A stretch of DNA of 64,000 nucleotides from Syngnathus acus (Eukaryota > Chordata > Actinopteri > Syngnathiformes > Syngnathidae). Each line of letters begins with the position of its first letter. Position 1 is the first letter of the stretch. The notes under the pieces are model-generated. The model saw only the letters and a program-made list of their open reading frames with translations, was not told the origin of the DNA and did no database searches. Shown in pieces: positions 46,991 through 61,350 of the stretch. The stretch lies in contig NC_051087.1 of NCBI RefSeq assembly GCF_901709675.1, forward strand, positions 7,373,319 to 7,437,318, given 5' to 3'. The position numbers were made by a program, and so were the translations under genes.

Positions 46991-49900
46991 TTGTTACTAT
47001 ACAGTATCTCTTAATTGCCATCTTCAGTCATCGGGGGGAAAAGCAGACCTGCGACCAAAGGCCATCACTGCTTTCAGCGTTGAGCAACTAACTCCCTGAT
47101 AAAGCCAAGTTGCTCTTTTCTCTGTGCAGTTCAGTTATGAAAGAAAGACTGAGTACTAATAAAGTCTTGGAAGTCTTGCGGGTGAGCTGATGGATTTGAA
47201 CCTGTCATGGTGTCGTTCACATGAAACACAATAGAAGGACAACCCTAAAGGTTGAGTTTTCAAAAGGTTTGTATCACACAAAGACTCCTGAAATATCCAA
47301 CCTGAAAGCTTTGTCAACACCACACTGATCGTATGTGTCAATAAACTACTAATTATGAGGGGAAAGATGATTCAAGCATGTTTATTTTTGTTTAATCATC
47401 GTTTTGTTGCTCTTTCTAACTTTTAGCATGTATTGACCAAATCTCCGACAAAAACAATCAAATGCAAATTGTAAAGCCAGTGAAAAGCAAGTGAACAAAA
47501 ATTATTTCAATTTCTTTTTTTAAATAGAGTCACACTCCGTAACCATGTTGCAACAACTCAGTACACAACATCACAGCCACAGATTCACATTTTGCAACCA
47601 TCATAGATCACTTGTCAACTTCAGCCATCTTATCCAGCGAAGGGGAAAGTTTACATATATTTTCCACAACACATACCTTGCAGGCGGCAGTAAAACTGCA
47701 TTCTAATGCCTCTCTATATGCTATCTAAAATGGGTACAGATACCAGGCCTTTGTTTACCGCAGGAGAGAAGCTTCATTGACATTCAGAAAGAGACATTTA
47801 GACTTTGCAGGTGTCTTTGTTAATACATCATTGTCTATTAAAGGAGCAGCTCTTGGAACTTGCTTGAGGCTAAATGGCAGTCAGGACAGTGACTTACTAT
47901 TTTAGACATCCAGAAATATTCTGTTACTTAGCTAGCATTGCAAGAGTCATCCTGATTCAAGTTCTACATTTCTTTAAAAGGAAAACCTGCATAGACATGT
48001 TAGTGCAGTGTATTCTGCAGAGCAGTCAGTCATTTAAGTTTGAAAATATGCTTTCATCAGATGCAGGGCTGGATTCATCAATACTGAATGATAAGGGAAG
48101 AAACTCATTTCTAAAAGACAATTACATCTTCAATCTCAAGGCAATCAAGAAATCTGTTCATCACTTAAACATATTACATTCTATGTTGTGGACAGAAAAC
48201 AAAAGCAATCAAAAAAGTAATGCTTCAGGGAAATATTCCACTCATACTAAAACAGACTTGAAGCCTAATTGAATAACTGAAAAACAGATAAATATCACAG
48301 AACAAAATAAATATATAAACATATCCTTGACAAGAATAGTCATAGCATTTATAAAGGTTTGCCGACACATAGCTGCAATGTATTCCATGTTCATGTGTGT
48401 TTGTGGTTAGTCCAGGACACTTGATATTTCCTTAAACTAAATGTCATGAAGTCATTCAAGTATGAAATGTCAGACTAATTCAGAGCACACGCACAAAATA
48501 TGAGCTCTCAAAGGACTTTGTCAAACTATGCAGGGTAATTCATCAAAGCATAAAGGTGGGCCGGCGCAGTCGGACCAATGAATGGACAAAATGCGGGTTC
48601 ATTTGAATGGAATGTTCTTTTTATGGGGCCGTGCATTTCTTCCTTCTTGTAAATCTCTCAGTAAAGCCTATGCTGTTGTATTATATAATCATATACTAGG
48701 TAGTTGACATGAAATTAGTTAGTTGAGTTAACTAATTATTATGTTTTAATTAGAAGATACACTAAATTAATTAAATAATATGCGTGGGGGCGTGATTGTC
48801 TGCGCCCGAGTCTGTGGGTCCGTGCGTGTGTTGTATAATTTTTTTGAGCCACAGGGTCGATTTGACATTAAAAACGTGAACTGTTGAAATTCTCACTGGT
48901 TACACAACCAACGTTTTTCGTTCAGCTTTTATCCAAAACATGTTCGCTGAACAACACATTCATTTACACCTGCCATAACATTCATCCTGAAGTGACTCTG
49001 ACTCAAAGGTCACATCAACAGGTATATTTTTTATATAATATTTTTTATATCAACAGGTGTATTTTTAATCTTGTAAACCTGTGGAGACACTTTTTTTTCC
49101 CAGTATATCCCCCATCTAAATATTCAAAAGAATCCAGGTAATTAAAACATAGTTTAGAATGGCACGTCATCATTAGAAATGATTCTTGTCATTTACGATA
49201 ATTTACCACATTTATAATTATATTTTACTGATATTGGCAGGTCAGATGATGTACGCTTTTTTTTTTTTTCTTTAAAATATGACTTCACTTGTCATTGTGA
49301 CTTTACAGGCAATAGACGCAAATGACAAACAATACAGTGACTGCCAAATTCATTTAATTCTCCAAAAGCAATTCCAACAGGTCTGTGCTTCCGATGCACT
49401 TGTGAGACATCCTTTTGGTATTAAGAGTCTTAATAATCATCTAAAATTAAGATCCATCTGCCGAAACCACACCCTGCCTCGGGATTTGTGGAATCAAATA
49501 TTAATCTCTTTGTAATGAATGTAGCAGATTATAGAAGGGAGTCAAGATCAGATATTATCACGTCACTACAAACTGGGCAAATACAGGTTCATTATTTACG
49601 CATGATGTTTAATACCTGATCCACAAAGTTGGATTTGTGCAAACCCTGCAAAAAGACTAGAAACGACTGACAAAAAAAGCAATGCAGCGTTGTTTGAGGA
49701 TCTATAATCTTTAAAATAAAAATAAAAAAGGGGGATGGAAAGTTGTTTGCTTTGGCCCGTATCAAGCTGCATTGCTCATTTATAGCAAAAATAATAAATA
49801 CCAACACAAGCTCTCATGTGATAGAGTTGACGATTACAGCACTTTGAATGACCTCTGTTACCGCTGCAACAGTCAAATTCATACTGCTATTAATATACAA

Positions 49901-51788
49901 TGTGACATTCAAGTATGCGTACTATTCAACCAGGAAAAGTGCTGACACAAGAACTGTTCCAGAGAGTGCCAAACGTGTTTTTTTGTTTGTTTTTTCACGA
50001 AAGGTTCTGGTGTCTCAATCTGAACACCAGGAGCACCATGTGAAAAGAGTACTTAAGTACGTAAGAAAGAAATGTAGATGAGGAAAAAGACTCAATTTAG
50101 AATTGTGGGGATATACAAGTAGATGTCTGAATGCCATTCTAGCTTTGTGTGCTGGAGTGTAAATGTTAAAGTTAAAAAAATGAAGTGAATAAGACTAACA
50201 CACCGATCGAACCTCACCGTCCGGAACAGGTGGCCAAACCAGCAACAGATGGCTCGACCCAGCCAACCTCTGACAACTCTGAGCAAACTCAGCTATGCGT
50301 CGATCAATAACACAGCTAACAGTGAGAACAAAAGGTGAATTAAACATTGCAGGAAATATTGATCATCATCACTCTGAACGCAGCTTGCGGCGCCGGCTAC
50401 GCTCCACATGGTGCAGCCCACCGCTTTACCACAGTAAGCAAATTACAAAACGGAGGAAAAGAACCTGAACAAGATTCCATCAGTGGTGGAAAGCGAAGCT
50501 AAATTAATAATATGAATACATAAATAGAGGCTTACATCTTATGGTGGATGTTTCTATGGCACAGATGTATTCTTACATAAATAAAGTGTCAGTCATCATT
50601 GTATTATTACTTTTATAAAGCAGTTTTTTTTTCCCCACACAGTGCTTGTCTTGCATCTTATAGAAAATTGTTGAACCGTGGGTGTTTAAAATTCACTCTA
50701 AAACATAAATCAGACTTTTTTAATAGACTCGGAGTTCATAAAATATGGATCATAGTATAGGTGTGGAGCTTGCTCTCAGTTGCGTGGTACAACCTTTTCT
50801 TGAATAATGAAAGCATAAGGTCTGATTTCACAGTCCCGTATTGGATGTTTCCTAACACAAATCCATTTGGTTATAGAAGACACCTAAAATAAAAAAAGTT
50901 TCATAAAAAAAGCAGAAGGTTACTATTTTTAAAATGACATTTTCTCCAAACACTACAGCCTTTCCCTACACTATTATCATTGTGGCAAACACTGATATTT
51001 CTCAGTGACAGCAGCAGTCTGGCATCTTTATAGATCACTGATATTTATGGCATAGCATTGCTGAATCAGGCTTATATTACTGCTACAAATGTCAGCAAAA
51101 TATCAATACTTCCAGAGAGATGGCGACAGACTGAAATGAGTGAAATGATCAAGAGAAGACGAAGCTTGCTTTCATTAGCGAGTGGATGATAACATCACTT
51201 GATTAATCACCATCTCTCTTTCCTGCTGTATGAGCCAGTGGGGGTTGTGTTGCTACCACAATAAAATATTCTCTGTTGTGTAAATCAGTCTCGTGGGCTA
51301 CAAATCTCAGAAAAATGCACTTAAAATGTTTGTTTTCCCCGTGACTGATGTACATTTTTGTTTTTGATGACAATCGTTATGAATGCGTACATTGTTGAAA
51401 ATGTGGACCATTTAGAAGAGCGCTGTGTTGCTGTTTGCACAAAATGAAAGCGGGGTGATGCCTCTTTGAAATTTGCTGTTATCCTTGAAACAAAATGCTT
51501 CCAGAAAACGACAGTTATACATAATGCATGGTGTTTTGTTCCTGCTCACACATGATTCAAGGATTTTCTAGTCTTTATTTCTGCTGAGGTTACTTGAAAA
51601 AGACCTTGCACCAAATAAAAGCATAGTTTTGCTGTGTTTAAAGTGGACTCGGGCATGCAGCTCCCACAACTGCCGTATAGTTGTTAGTTGTTAATCCTCA
51701 GACAGTTACAGACTAGCTTGTGGGGGAAATGGCAGTTGAGGCAAAAAACCTGCTTCCTACTAATGGAGAATGTTTGTCTCGGCTTCTT
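46991..51788. other. Non-coding single-copy DNA
   Basis: The longest plus frame (47874-48272, 132 codons) has no motif and no splice context. GC-rich spots occur at 48480-48660 and in a 50-bp spot at 50363-50412 (CTTGCGGCGCCGGCTACG onward, ending before GTAAGC). The stretch 50930-51240 is repeat-free with balanced composition. Confidence 0.5.
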
Positions 51789-51909
51789 GTGATTGGCTGG
51801 TGACTAGTATGGAGTGCACCCCACCTTTTGCTTTAACATCAAGTGGAATAGGCTCCAGCACACATGCAACCCTAACAAGGACAAATGTTGGAAATAATGG
51901 ATGGATGGA
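51789..51909 (+). repeat. ATGG-tailed teleost repeat, 3' part
   Basis: GATTGGCTGGTGACTAG, GGAATAGGCTCCAGC and AACCCTAACAAGGACAAATG lead into AATGGATGGATGGA. This is the tail end of the family in sense orientation. Confidence 0.8.
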
Positions 51910-53049
51910 GGGAATTCAACACAAGGTGTGAATATTAGTACACCGTGTATACTATAGTATGTAGCCAGAAATGTTACATGGAAGTATTTGTGTATTCTGT
52001 GACTAACCATGACATTTCGGTATGATAAATTGTTGCATTATGCAATACACTCCTTGTAACCTAATCACAGAGTCACTGAATGCAACTGATGGCCAACAAA
52101 TCTCAGAGCTACGATCAGTGGGACTGGACCTATCTCCAGTTTTCTCTGCCTCTGGTATTTTGATATTCGATTGACTTCAAGATGCTACTATTCAACCAGT
52201 AAAATTCCTGACACATGAACTGACGCATGTACTGTACACAACAGCAAAATCAATATTTAGACTACCAATAAATGATACACCCAAAATGTTGAATCGTACA
52301 TAAAAGTTACAAAACAATAAGGTCGAAATGAAAAAGACAAATCTCTTATTTTCTAAAACCTCTCTAAGACCCATGCTTGCAAATTCAGGCATAATCTCTC
52401 GGTGGAAAATGCCAGCTGAGGCTAACAATGCAACAAAATAAATGTTTCAGCACATTTGCTGACCTTACTGTTGACAGGCACTACCTATATGGCAGCCCAA
52501 GTAATTCATATTTGTGTCAAAAAGAGAATTTCTCCAACCAGGAAGCTGCTTATTAAAACTCCTCTGCAAATGTAGAGTGCACTGAGTTTCTAAGCTTGCC
52601 ACCTGGCTTTTTGGAATAAAGCTGTCAATTTGTTCATATTGCATATTTATAGTATGCAGTGTATCTCTAGCTTACTGATTTGTTAATGAGGTTACAAATT
52701 GTTGGTTGTAGCACATAATGAAAAAGAACAGGTAAATAAATGACTAATAGAGAGGTTCTTCATTTTGATAAGCTTGTTTCAAATTATTAAAGCACATGCA
52801 GTCAGCCATAAGATCAGATGGGACGTATAAGACAAAGGAGAGGAGCAAGAAAGACTAAACACACATCAAACACCAGGGGGCACCACTGAGAAATACAAAC
52901 GCACTTGACTTTGGGTACAAAGATGAGCAGGCACTGAAAGGGTAACTAATTACACAAAGAGAAGAAGGATAATGAGTAACAAGTGAAACCAAATGGGGGA
53001 AGTAGGAGACACCCCCAAATAAGATAAGAATTTGAATTGAGTTGCCAGA
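51910..53049. other. Non-coding single-copy DNA
   Basis: Nothing recognised on either strand. Confidence 0.55.
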
Positions 53050-53177
53050 TGACTGCTGGGATAGGCGACCCCGTGGGGACAAGCGGTATAGAAAATGGAT
53101 GGATGGATGGATGGATGGATGGATGGATGGATGGATGGATGGATGGATGGATGGATGGATGGATGGATGGATGGATG
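53050..53177 (+). repeat. ATGG-tailed repeat end with long (ATGG)n
   Basis: GACTGCTGGGATAGGCGACC and GGGGACAAGCGGTATAG run straight into about 20 copies of ATGG (53095-53177). This locus shows that microsatellites of this type in the window can be born from the tail of the dispersed repeat. Confidence 0.9.
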
Positions 53178-56100
53178 AAACTACATGCACAGCAGAAGCC
53201 TGGCTAAGCCGCATCCAAAATGGCCACCATATTTACATGATAATCCAATTTAAATTATTTTTAACATTGAAATGGTCACAAATGTACATCATGGAACTTT
53301 TCTTTCTAAAAGGACATAGCCAAAGACAGAATTGAAGCATTGATGGTGTCATTTACCATACTACTATGGAATTATGGTACCACAAGCACTATGGTATTGG
53401 TTTTGTGTTAAAATATTCTGCTCAGCTAGTTTTTGTGTATCCAGGCAAATGAATTACGAGAGCAGATTCTATTACATCTTTTGTAAATCCCTTTGGATTT
53501 AGTCTCATAAAGAAGACATTATGAGGCATTTCTGCCAAGAAAAGAAGATAGAGGAAAGAAAGAAATGCCAACCAATGTCCCAGACTGTCAGCACTGCCGT
53601 GCTACAATATTACCGTTTAAAATTTGCACATGAAAATGTGTCTATCATGTGCAAATGAGATATTTCTGTCCAGTCTGTCTGTCGTTGCAATTAGCAGGCT
53701 CACTTGTGTCTACCTAGAAAATGTGTTTTCATTTGAGCTGTCCTGTCACTCAAATTGGCTTTGAGGCTTGGACAAAATATTATTAAAGGATGTTGTATTT
53801 TCTACAGGTTGTAAATACAAATGAGGGAATGTTAAACAGACGATTAACAGATGATTGAAAAAAATAGTTTAAGGGCATATCATTACCAATATTTCCATTT
53901 TCTGGGGGAAAAAAAACTTGGTCCAAACAAAAACAGTTTCCTCACATCAACAAAACATTAATGCTACATGTGTTTTCTTTTTGATATAAATAAATGAGTT
54001 GATTCTGTAGAGTCTGTGCACGCAAGAGTGAGAACACAAACACCCAGAAACAATAAAAATATTATTTATGCTTTCAACTGTTATAGTTGGACACCATGTT
54101 TCAAATTCTGGGTTTCAAATAGACCCAGGCCCGTGACCCAGGCCAATGCCTGGGTTTTCTGGTGTTCCGGCTCTCACCCATACTCCAAAAACATCGAAGC
54201 AGACTATGCGGCAGATGCCTAACATGACTGTTAGGTTGTACAATATTTAACTAAGTGAGCCATTATCTTCAAGGCGACAGGTGGATGTGAAAATGGAGAG
54301 ATGGATGATTACAGTCTAATCGACAATATGCGACAACAGGCTGGTCTCACATGAATTACAAAACGAGTTACCTCGACATGTTTAGGATTAGTTGGCCATG
54401 GCCGTGTTACGGCGCAAGCCAGATTTCTGATATTGGATCTCATTTCATTCTGCAGGTATATCCATTGTTGTGACCAGTGAGTGCATACATAATCGAGTCA
54501 GTGGTTGGAATATAAACTCCATTTTGTGATGCCAGCGGCTCATTTCTTGGAGGTTGGTGCTCTCACATAGGACAAGGTCAAGGTCTATCCCGCCCACCGT
54601 CTGCATCCATGATAAGATCAGCTTTCAGTATCTGTTCCAGTGATAGCACCAAATTCAGTCTCCTGGCTAAGACACCATTTTCTGGTTGGGTAAGCCCCTT
54701 CGATGGGAGAGTTCTTCAACAGCTTCTCATGCATGTCTCGCTGTGTTTTTGTCTATTTTCTCCAGGTCACTTCTTCTGTTTTCTAAGAGTTGCAGAATTG
54801 TGTTTTTAGTGTTTGGAAGACATGCAGTATGTTTGTTGTTCCTTGACCTTGGTGCCTTGTGGTCTGTTCTTCATTTTTTTATTTTAGGGCAAAAATGGAT
54901 TTTTTTTTCAAGATTTTGCTTCCAAGACAACAGTATGTATTTTTAAGTCTTACAGTAGTGTTTTATTCATATCATCTTGTAGTCAAGACTGAAGTCTTTC
55001 TCATACTTAGCCAAAAATGATCGTACATATGGTTCAATATATTCCGACTACTTTTTCAAAACTAGTCTGTCTAGGGATAAAACCATTGACATGCAGTGCC
55101 TCTCAGAGTGACTTTATTAATTTAGGCAAGTTATAATCTAGCAGAGAGTTAGCAAGAATATAAAATAAGACTTCCATCTAAAACTTTTTTGCATCCAAGT
55201 AATGTCTTGTCTTCTCCCTGTTGCACTAGATTTTCTTTTAGTGTCTTAAAAGGCGTGTCAGGGCTTCAGACAGAATGATTGGAGGTAGGGCAGATCTTTT
55301 TTTTAATGATCTGGTACAGTAAGTTGTCGAATACAAAATTGAACTGAAACAGGATCCAATTCTATCTCATTAATTTCACCCACCTATCCAAAAACAAAAA
55401 GCTGTTTTTGAGTATGGAGACCCATTGCTCCACTTAGCACAAAAGTTCCAAAATCAAATGCCAAATTTCACTAATAAACCTTCTATTTGTAATGAAAATG
55501 ACGTCCTTTCGTAAAAAGTCTCTGGGCTGGTCATTATTCTCTACCAGCATTTATTGCTCCTACATTATAGAGACTCCAGCAATTATTGCAAGGGGTAGGA
55601 GTTAATAGGGTTTATGAAATATATGAGGGTCACTTTGGTGCGAGAATACCTTCCATAGCAAGTGCTAATTAACATAGCTGTATGAGTGAGCACTCTCCGA
55701 AGCAAAATTCATGTTTGACTCACACATTAAGTAGTTGACAGTATGGTGAAAATGTTTCGGGCCACTATTATATACATATATATTTTTAGTAACGTTATAA
55801 AGACACCATATTCGGTATGTTTAGAATCAGTCGCTCGAGAGCAGACGTCCATCAAGGACAAATTGTCATCAACAGTGAAACTAAACAGAGTTTGTTTTTA
55901 GCGGGATACTTCCTGTAGTAGTTTGGAAAAGTCATTTTTTTTTATGTTAATTCACTCTGTTTTAATAAAACAGACACAGGAAGCATGTCTTCAGCATTAA
56001 TCACATTTAAAAAAAAAAAAAAAAAAAACATTTACACATTGTTACATTGCATGTTAACAAACGGTGAGGCTACTGTGGTGTCATGAAGTAACTCAAGTTA

Positions 56101-59100
56101 GAAAAGAATATAAAAGTTTCCCCTTGAGGTAATGACTAATGAATATTGAATTTAAAGCTGCAATGGCCAACGATTTGTTGGTGAGTGAAAGCATCAAAGA
56201 ATGCTGTTTGTTTTTAAGCGTGCCAAAAACAGTTTATTAATGTTATTAATGTGTCGTGACTTTTTTTTTCAGAAATTATATAGGCAGCTGGATTCACTCG
56301 ATTGTGTAATTTTATACTTGAAGGGTTGACCTACTATAACTCTTTGTGTACAAACTTTTAAAATATCCAGAGAAACTTTTCAGAATATGCCCCGTTTGAA
56401 CTTTCAATAGATAATGCAGAGGATGTGCTCATTGCTTTTAATATTCTCAGGTAAAAACTTTACTAAGTCTCGTAGTTAGATGAGCAACAAGCCTAATTTA
56501 ATCTATTCTAAACATAATTATAAATTGATCAAATGTATTCACATTCATAGATAGGAAAGAAAATGGAAAAATGTTATTCAAACTATTATCGAACAATGAT
56601 AACTGTGACAAATAAAATGGTTTTTTTTCCACAGACAGCCCGGTAAATTAACAAATGAAAAACATTTTGATGATTGAGCTTGCAGTAAATGAACTGTCAC
56701 AATAAATACACAACATCACAGTGATGTTACAGAGAACTGTTTATGTGATATGTATTGATTGTTAATATTAATGTTAGCAAAATAATTCATACTGCACACA
56801 GGAGAAAGCCCTAGTGATTTCCATTTCATTCACCAGTTTTTCTCATCCACAGAGTTCAATAATCCATCTGAAATTAATATGTACTATCGTCACTGCACAG
56901 TTGTGAATGTTTATAGTGTGAAAAATCTTTTGTTGAAATCATTACGTGCACATAGACAGAATATCTAACAGTGTTTATTGTTTAGATGTTTATGCTGATG
57001 TAGCTAAAGGCTACCCACCCTCATTGTGTCCCCTGTGTGCCAAGATCAATGACTCAGTGCTGACTTGCAGTAAAAATGATCAGTCTACTGCTTTGATAAA
57101 TAATCCCTGTAATCCAAGAGAGCTCTTTTGGAGAGGGGAGGGGAGGGAGGGTTAACACCAATTTTGACAACAATCTCAACATCACACAATTTGTGGTTCT
57201 CAGCAACAATGTTTTGAGGGTGATTGGGTGGATAGGAGGAGTGGGGGCAGTGAATCCTTGCTGGGAACAGCAGATTTGGATCAGGTACTACATTATATGA
57301 AGCAAAAAATAAACATGGATGGGATGGAAATAAAATCCTCAATCTAACTGAGAAACTTCCTTTCCTTCTTTATACAGGGCAGTATTGGCTTTATTTGTTT
57401 TGTATTTGTTGCTGTGTTATTCAATGAAGGTCAAACCTAATATGTAATAGCGAAGCTGTCACTTTTTCATGGCTATCCAAAAAATGTGCAGTAAGTTTTG
57501 CCACCAGGTTCGACATTTAACAGTGAAAATAAAAACAGTTGAGCAGACTCACACATTCATTCACTGGATTTTTCCGACTAGTTAAGACATTAAAAAAGAC
57601 AAGATAGTGCAGTCCCTGTAAAGAGGTGCCATTTTAGAACAACCTCAAGCTGTTTAAATAGATTCCATAGCTACCTCCACAGTGGCTGGGTTTTAAGATA
57701 AATTGCTACCAGTGGACGGCAGAAGGTGATTCATTGTGTCTCTTAATAGTGAGAATGTTATTGTCAGAGTAGTTCATTAAGTCATTACAACTGAGATGAA
57801 GAAACGGATCACTAGTACTATGACTCTTGTCAGACCATACAGTCTGTGGTCAGGGCAGAATTCAAAACCTAAATTAAAGAAGAAAACAATCGGCTGTTCT
57901 CGCATCACAGGTATCCCCTCTAGATGCTTTAAATCGTTTGAGGCCAAGTGAGAGTTGCTTTTCTTTCAAGTTGCTGTGATAGTATTCCATTCATTAACTC
58001 TTATACTTGTAAGCTAAATTCTTTTGTCTATTTTCTTTCAACAATGTCACTTTCTTTTCCTCCACTTTGAACTTACAGTAGATCTAGGAGAGTCCACAGA
58101 CATGTTTGAATTATTATGAATGAAGTATAGTTATTTATATATGCCATCACTCTCCTATACTGAAAACATATAGATTTTAAATAGGGTTGTATTATACAGA
58201 AAACTCAGTCTAGGGCTATAACATCAGGAAAATCCTTAGACAGGAAGATAATTACTTAACTAGAACTATAAATGGTTATCGCTGTTTTCATCAGTGTTTT
58301 AAAATTTTAGTAGGCCTTTTTTATTTTTAGGACGCCTTACAGATGATCATGGGTGATGGTAAAGAGGCAGAATGAAAACATGTTTTCTAAAGGTTTAGCT
58401 CTAATTTTGATGATCATAAATCAATGTATCAGTGGTGGATCAATGTCCCCAAAGACCACAATGCTACTATGGAAGTCCGCCTACTCCAGAGAGAATTGTT
58501 ATACATATTACGGCTTTAGTGACATTTATGATACAATTTCATTGGACAGGCTTGTTGTTTCAGTATCACTCACCACATGCTCATTAAACTGTGACATTAA
58601 ACTGAGCATTTGGAGTCAAATGGGTATTTCTTCATGGCTTGTTTGATTTTGACTTTGGGTGTTATATGACTCAAAACACAATTTTGCTGTTGGAAAAGGG
58701 TTCATTAGACAATTAAGATGTTTAGAGGGCATTCTTCAGCATTCCCACCAACAAAGTCTCTTCTCTGGGGTGCCAGAATACTCGGAATGAGTCATTTTTC
58801 CATTTGACTGCCAGCCTGCAACAAAGTCACTTTTAATTGACCAAATGTATTCTGAGAAGCAAATTCAATGTTAGGCACTGTGTGCAGTGCAGCTGAACAG
58901 ATCTTGAAACCAGATAGATGGCTTGTGGTGTCGTTTTGCTTTTGGTCTCAGTGTGACTTGGTGTTTGGTTTTTCAGATGGGTCACTGCCACTCAGTTTTC
59001 CCTCTCTAGCTGCCTTACACAGGCCTGATGTTTGCAGGTTTTGCAAATGTCTGACAGCCCGCTTATACCTTTATTCCAGCACAATCTGGTTTAGAAAAAG

Positions 59101-60344
59101 AAAAAAAAAATCTCGTGAAAGCACAGCCTGTAAAGTTTATGAGGTCAGCATAAATTGGACAAAGGGGAATGTGGGGGTTATTTTTTATTTGAATTGCTGT
59201 TTATTCAATTATGTATGATCAATTAGCCATACGGTAGTTACCTTTCGATTTGGACGTAACTCACTTCTATAGTAACTTACCACGGCCACACTCTATGGTT
59301 GTTTGTATAGGGATGCAAATAATTAGACAAAGCAAACATTATTCACCTGTCTGCCTGTGATACTGATTTTTGTATCGGTCATTATATGATCTATCAATTT
59401 CTATGTTGAGTAATACAGTAATCGTCTAAACATTGTGCATTCATTTGACTACGTTAGAATATTAGCATTTATTTAATACCACTAAAATGTAGTTGTTTTT
59501 GAAACTGTTCCTTTGAGTTAAAGATGTCCTTATGTAATTGTTACTTGGTATCATGTCAGTTTTTGTTCACTGAGAATTATGAATGCATGAATAAACAGAC
59601 TTGTGTTTTTGACATTGAATCAACAAGCTTGAGCCTTGCAACTTTACTCATGCATCCATTTCAAACAGCACAGTTCTTTGAGTTTCCAAGGTCAAGGGGA
59701 CTTTGTATGCACTCATAACTGACAAGGCTGCACAGCATACCTACTCGGTTTAGCTATGCTCGCCTTGGTGACCATTTCAAAAACACGTACAAACAACGTG
59801 TGTTCAATGCATCGGTCGGAATCAGACACACTATAGTGGAGAAGCGTCAAGGCCTTTTTTGTAAGGAGAATGACGGTAGGATGAAAACAGACGCAGGTCA
59901 GTGTAGGCAAGGTAACAGAAAAACCTGGCTTTAGCATGTGTGTTAATGATATCATTTTGTGCCATGTATCCCCAAATGTGAAAAGGATGTAGTGATGACA
60001 ACTATGCACGATTGATAAGTGACCAGCAGTGGTTTATGTCACTTACTTTGATCAAACCCAAGTGGTTCAGTGAATGAGTCGCAGCGTTTTCAGAGGAGGC
60101 CAGGACACACACAGTTTACCCCAGTCAGTCAGTGATTCGTGACATAATGCAGTGTTTGACCATCACTGGCTACAGGTGATAATGCCACATTGCCAGAACA
60201 TTCGAAAAGAAAATCGGTGCTGTAGTATAAACACAACCTAATTCTTTCAAACTATGGCAAGTTAAAAATGGAAAACAGTCTCTCGGTATAGGCAAAAACT
60301 ATTCAGGATTATGGACAATTTAAAGACTTCGTTGAATCTAACAT
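53178..60344. other. Non-coding single-copy DNA
   Basis: About 7 kb without a gene. A 20-A run lies at 56009-56028 with no pseudogene body in front of it. The stretches 53660-53810 and 55540-55740 are repeat-free and balanced, hence weak conserved-element candidates. Open frames reach only 119 codons and lack motifs. Confidence 0.5.
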
Positions 60345-60455
60345 TTTAGATTGTGGGAGCAAGTAGGCAGACAAACTGCATTCAAACTCATAACCTTCTT
60401 GCTGTGAGGCGACAGTCCCAACGGATGCACAACTGTGCTGCTAAGATACAGTATG
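60345..60455 (-). repeat. ATGG-tailed repeat, decayed central fragment
   Basis: ATTGTGGGAGCAAGTAGGC, then GCATTCAAACTC, then TTGCTGTGAGGCGACAG. These ordered phrases match the central and distal part of the family. Confidence 0.55.
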
Positions 60456-60712
60456 CGTTGCTCATAATCATTCAGATTGTGTGAAAGGAGCCCAGAGCTA
60501 CAGTATTTCAATCCTGCCTATGGTTGGCAGACATATTGTCTTAAGAGAGTCCACACTACCACATGGGGCTTAAGTAACGATACTGTATTTCTATTGGACT
60601 GCACTTTATTTGGGACCCGACAGAGCTTTTTGATGGTGGATTAATATCGATGGACGTGGTTTGTGTTGGCAGGGGAAACAGTGTTGAATGCTAATTGTTT
60701 TGAAGGGCACGG

Positions 60713-60726
60713 GTTGCTATGGTAAC
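60713..60726. promoter_or_regulatory. RFX X-box
   Basis: GTTGCTATGGTAAC differs at one base from the palindromic X-box GTTGCCATGGTAAC bound by RFX factors, which control ciliary and neuronal genes. It lies in a CpG-containing island (about 60600-60770) inside AT-rich DNA, which raises the odds that it is a real element and not chance. No gene is visible next to it. Confidence 0.5.
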
Positions 60727-61350
60727 GGGAGACTGCAGATGTGCTGTAGCGAAACGATAAATGAAACAGAAGGGAACGTAAAGATAAGGTGGACAGGCAT
60801 ACTAACAAATATACTGCACAAAGGCACGTGAAACACATTCCGTTATACACTATGAATATTCAAACTAATGCTGGGCAAGTTTGAAGGACATTTATTTTGA
60901 CAGGTGAATTCACTCTTGACAGTGCCATAACCAGCAATGAACCGAACATATATCATAAACAACCATCAATGGAAGTCCTAATTTTTAAACTGCCAAGACA
61001 AGTCAAGTGCAAATAATGTACATGTCTTCACCAATTGGACCCTAGAGGAGCTCGATCCACTGATTTCATTTGTTAAAGTCAGTAAAACACAAATGCACAA
61101 ACCAAGATTGAATGATTCATCCTTTAAGGATTGGACTTTTGAAGAAAATGACACAAGGTTCAAGTAACCAAAGTGAATCGTGAAAGAGTTTTAATCAAAC
61201 AGCATCTATGAATGTGATCTTTAGATTTTGATGTCGACGCTTTATTGCCATGAGAACAGGATGTTCATTTAACCATGCTTTTCAACTTAAAAAGACACGT
61301 CATTATAGTCGTATGTGAATAATTAGTTAATCGTGATTCAACTCACTTAC

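Noticed and set aside
47874-48272. 132-codon plus frame as a gene
   Set aside because: No start context, no recognisable domain, AT-rich codons matching the background.
56009-56028. A-run as the tail of a processed pseudogene (also 38710-38727)
   Set aside because: No gene-like body precedes either run and no flanking direct repeat was seen.
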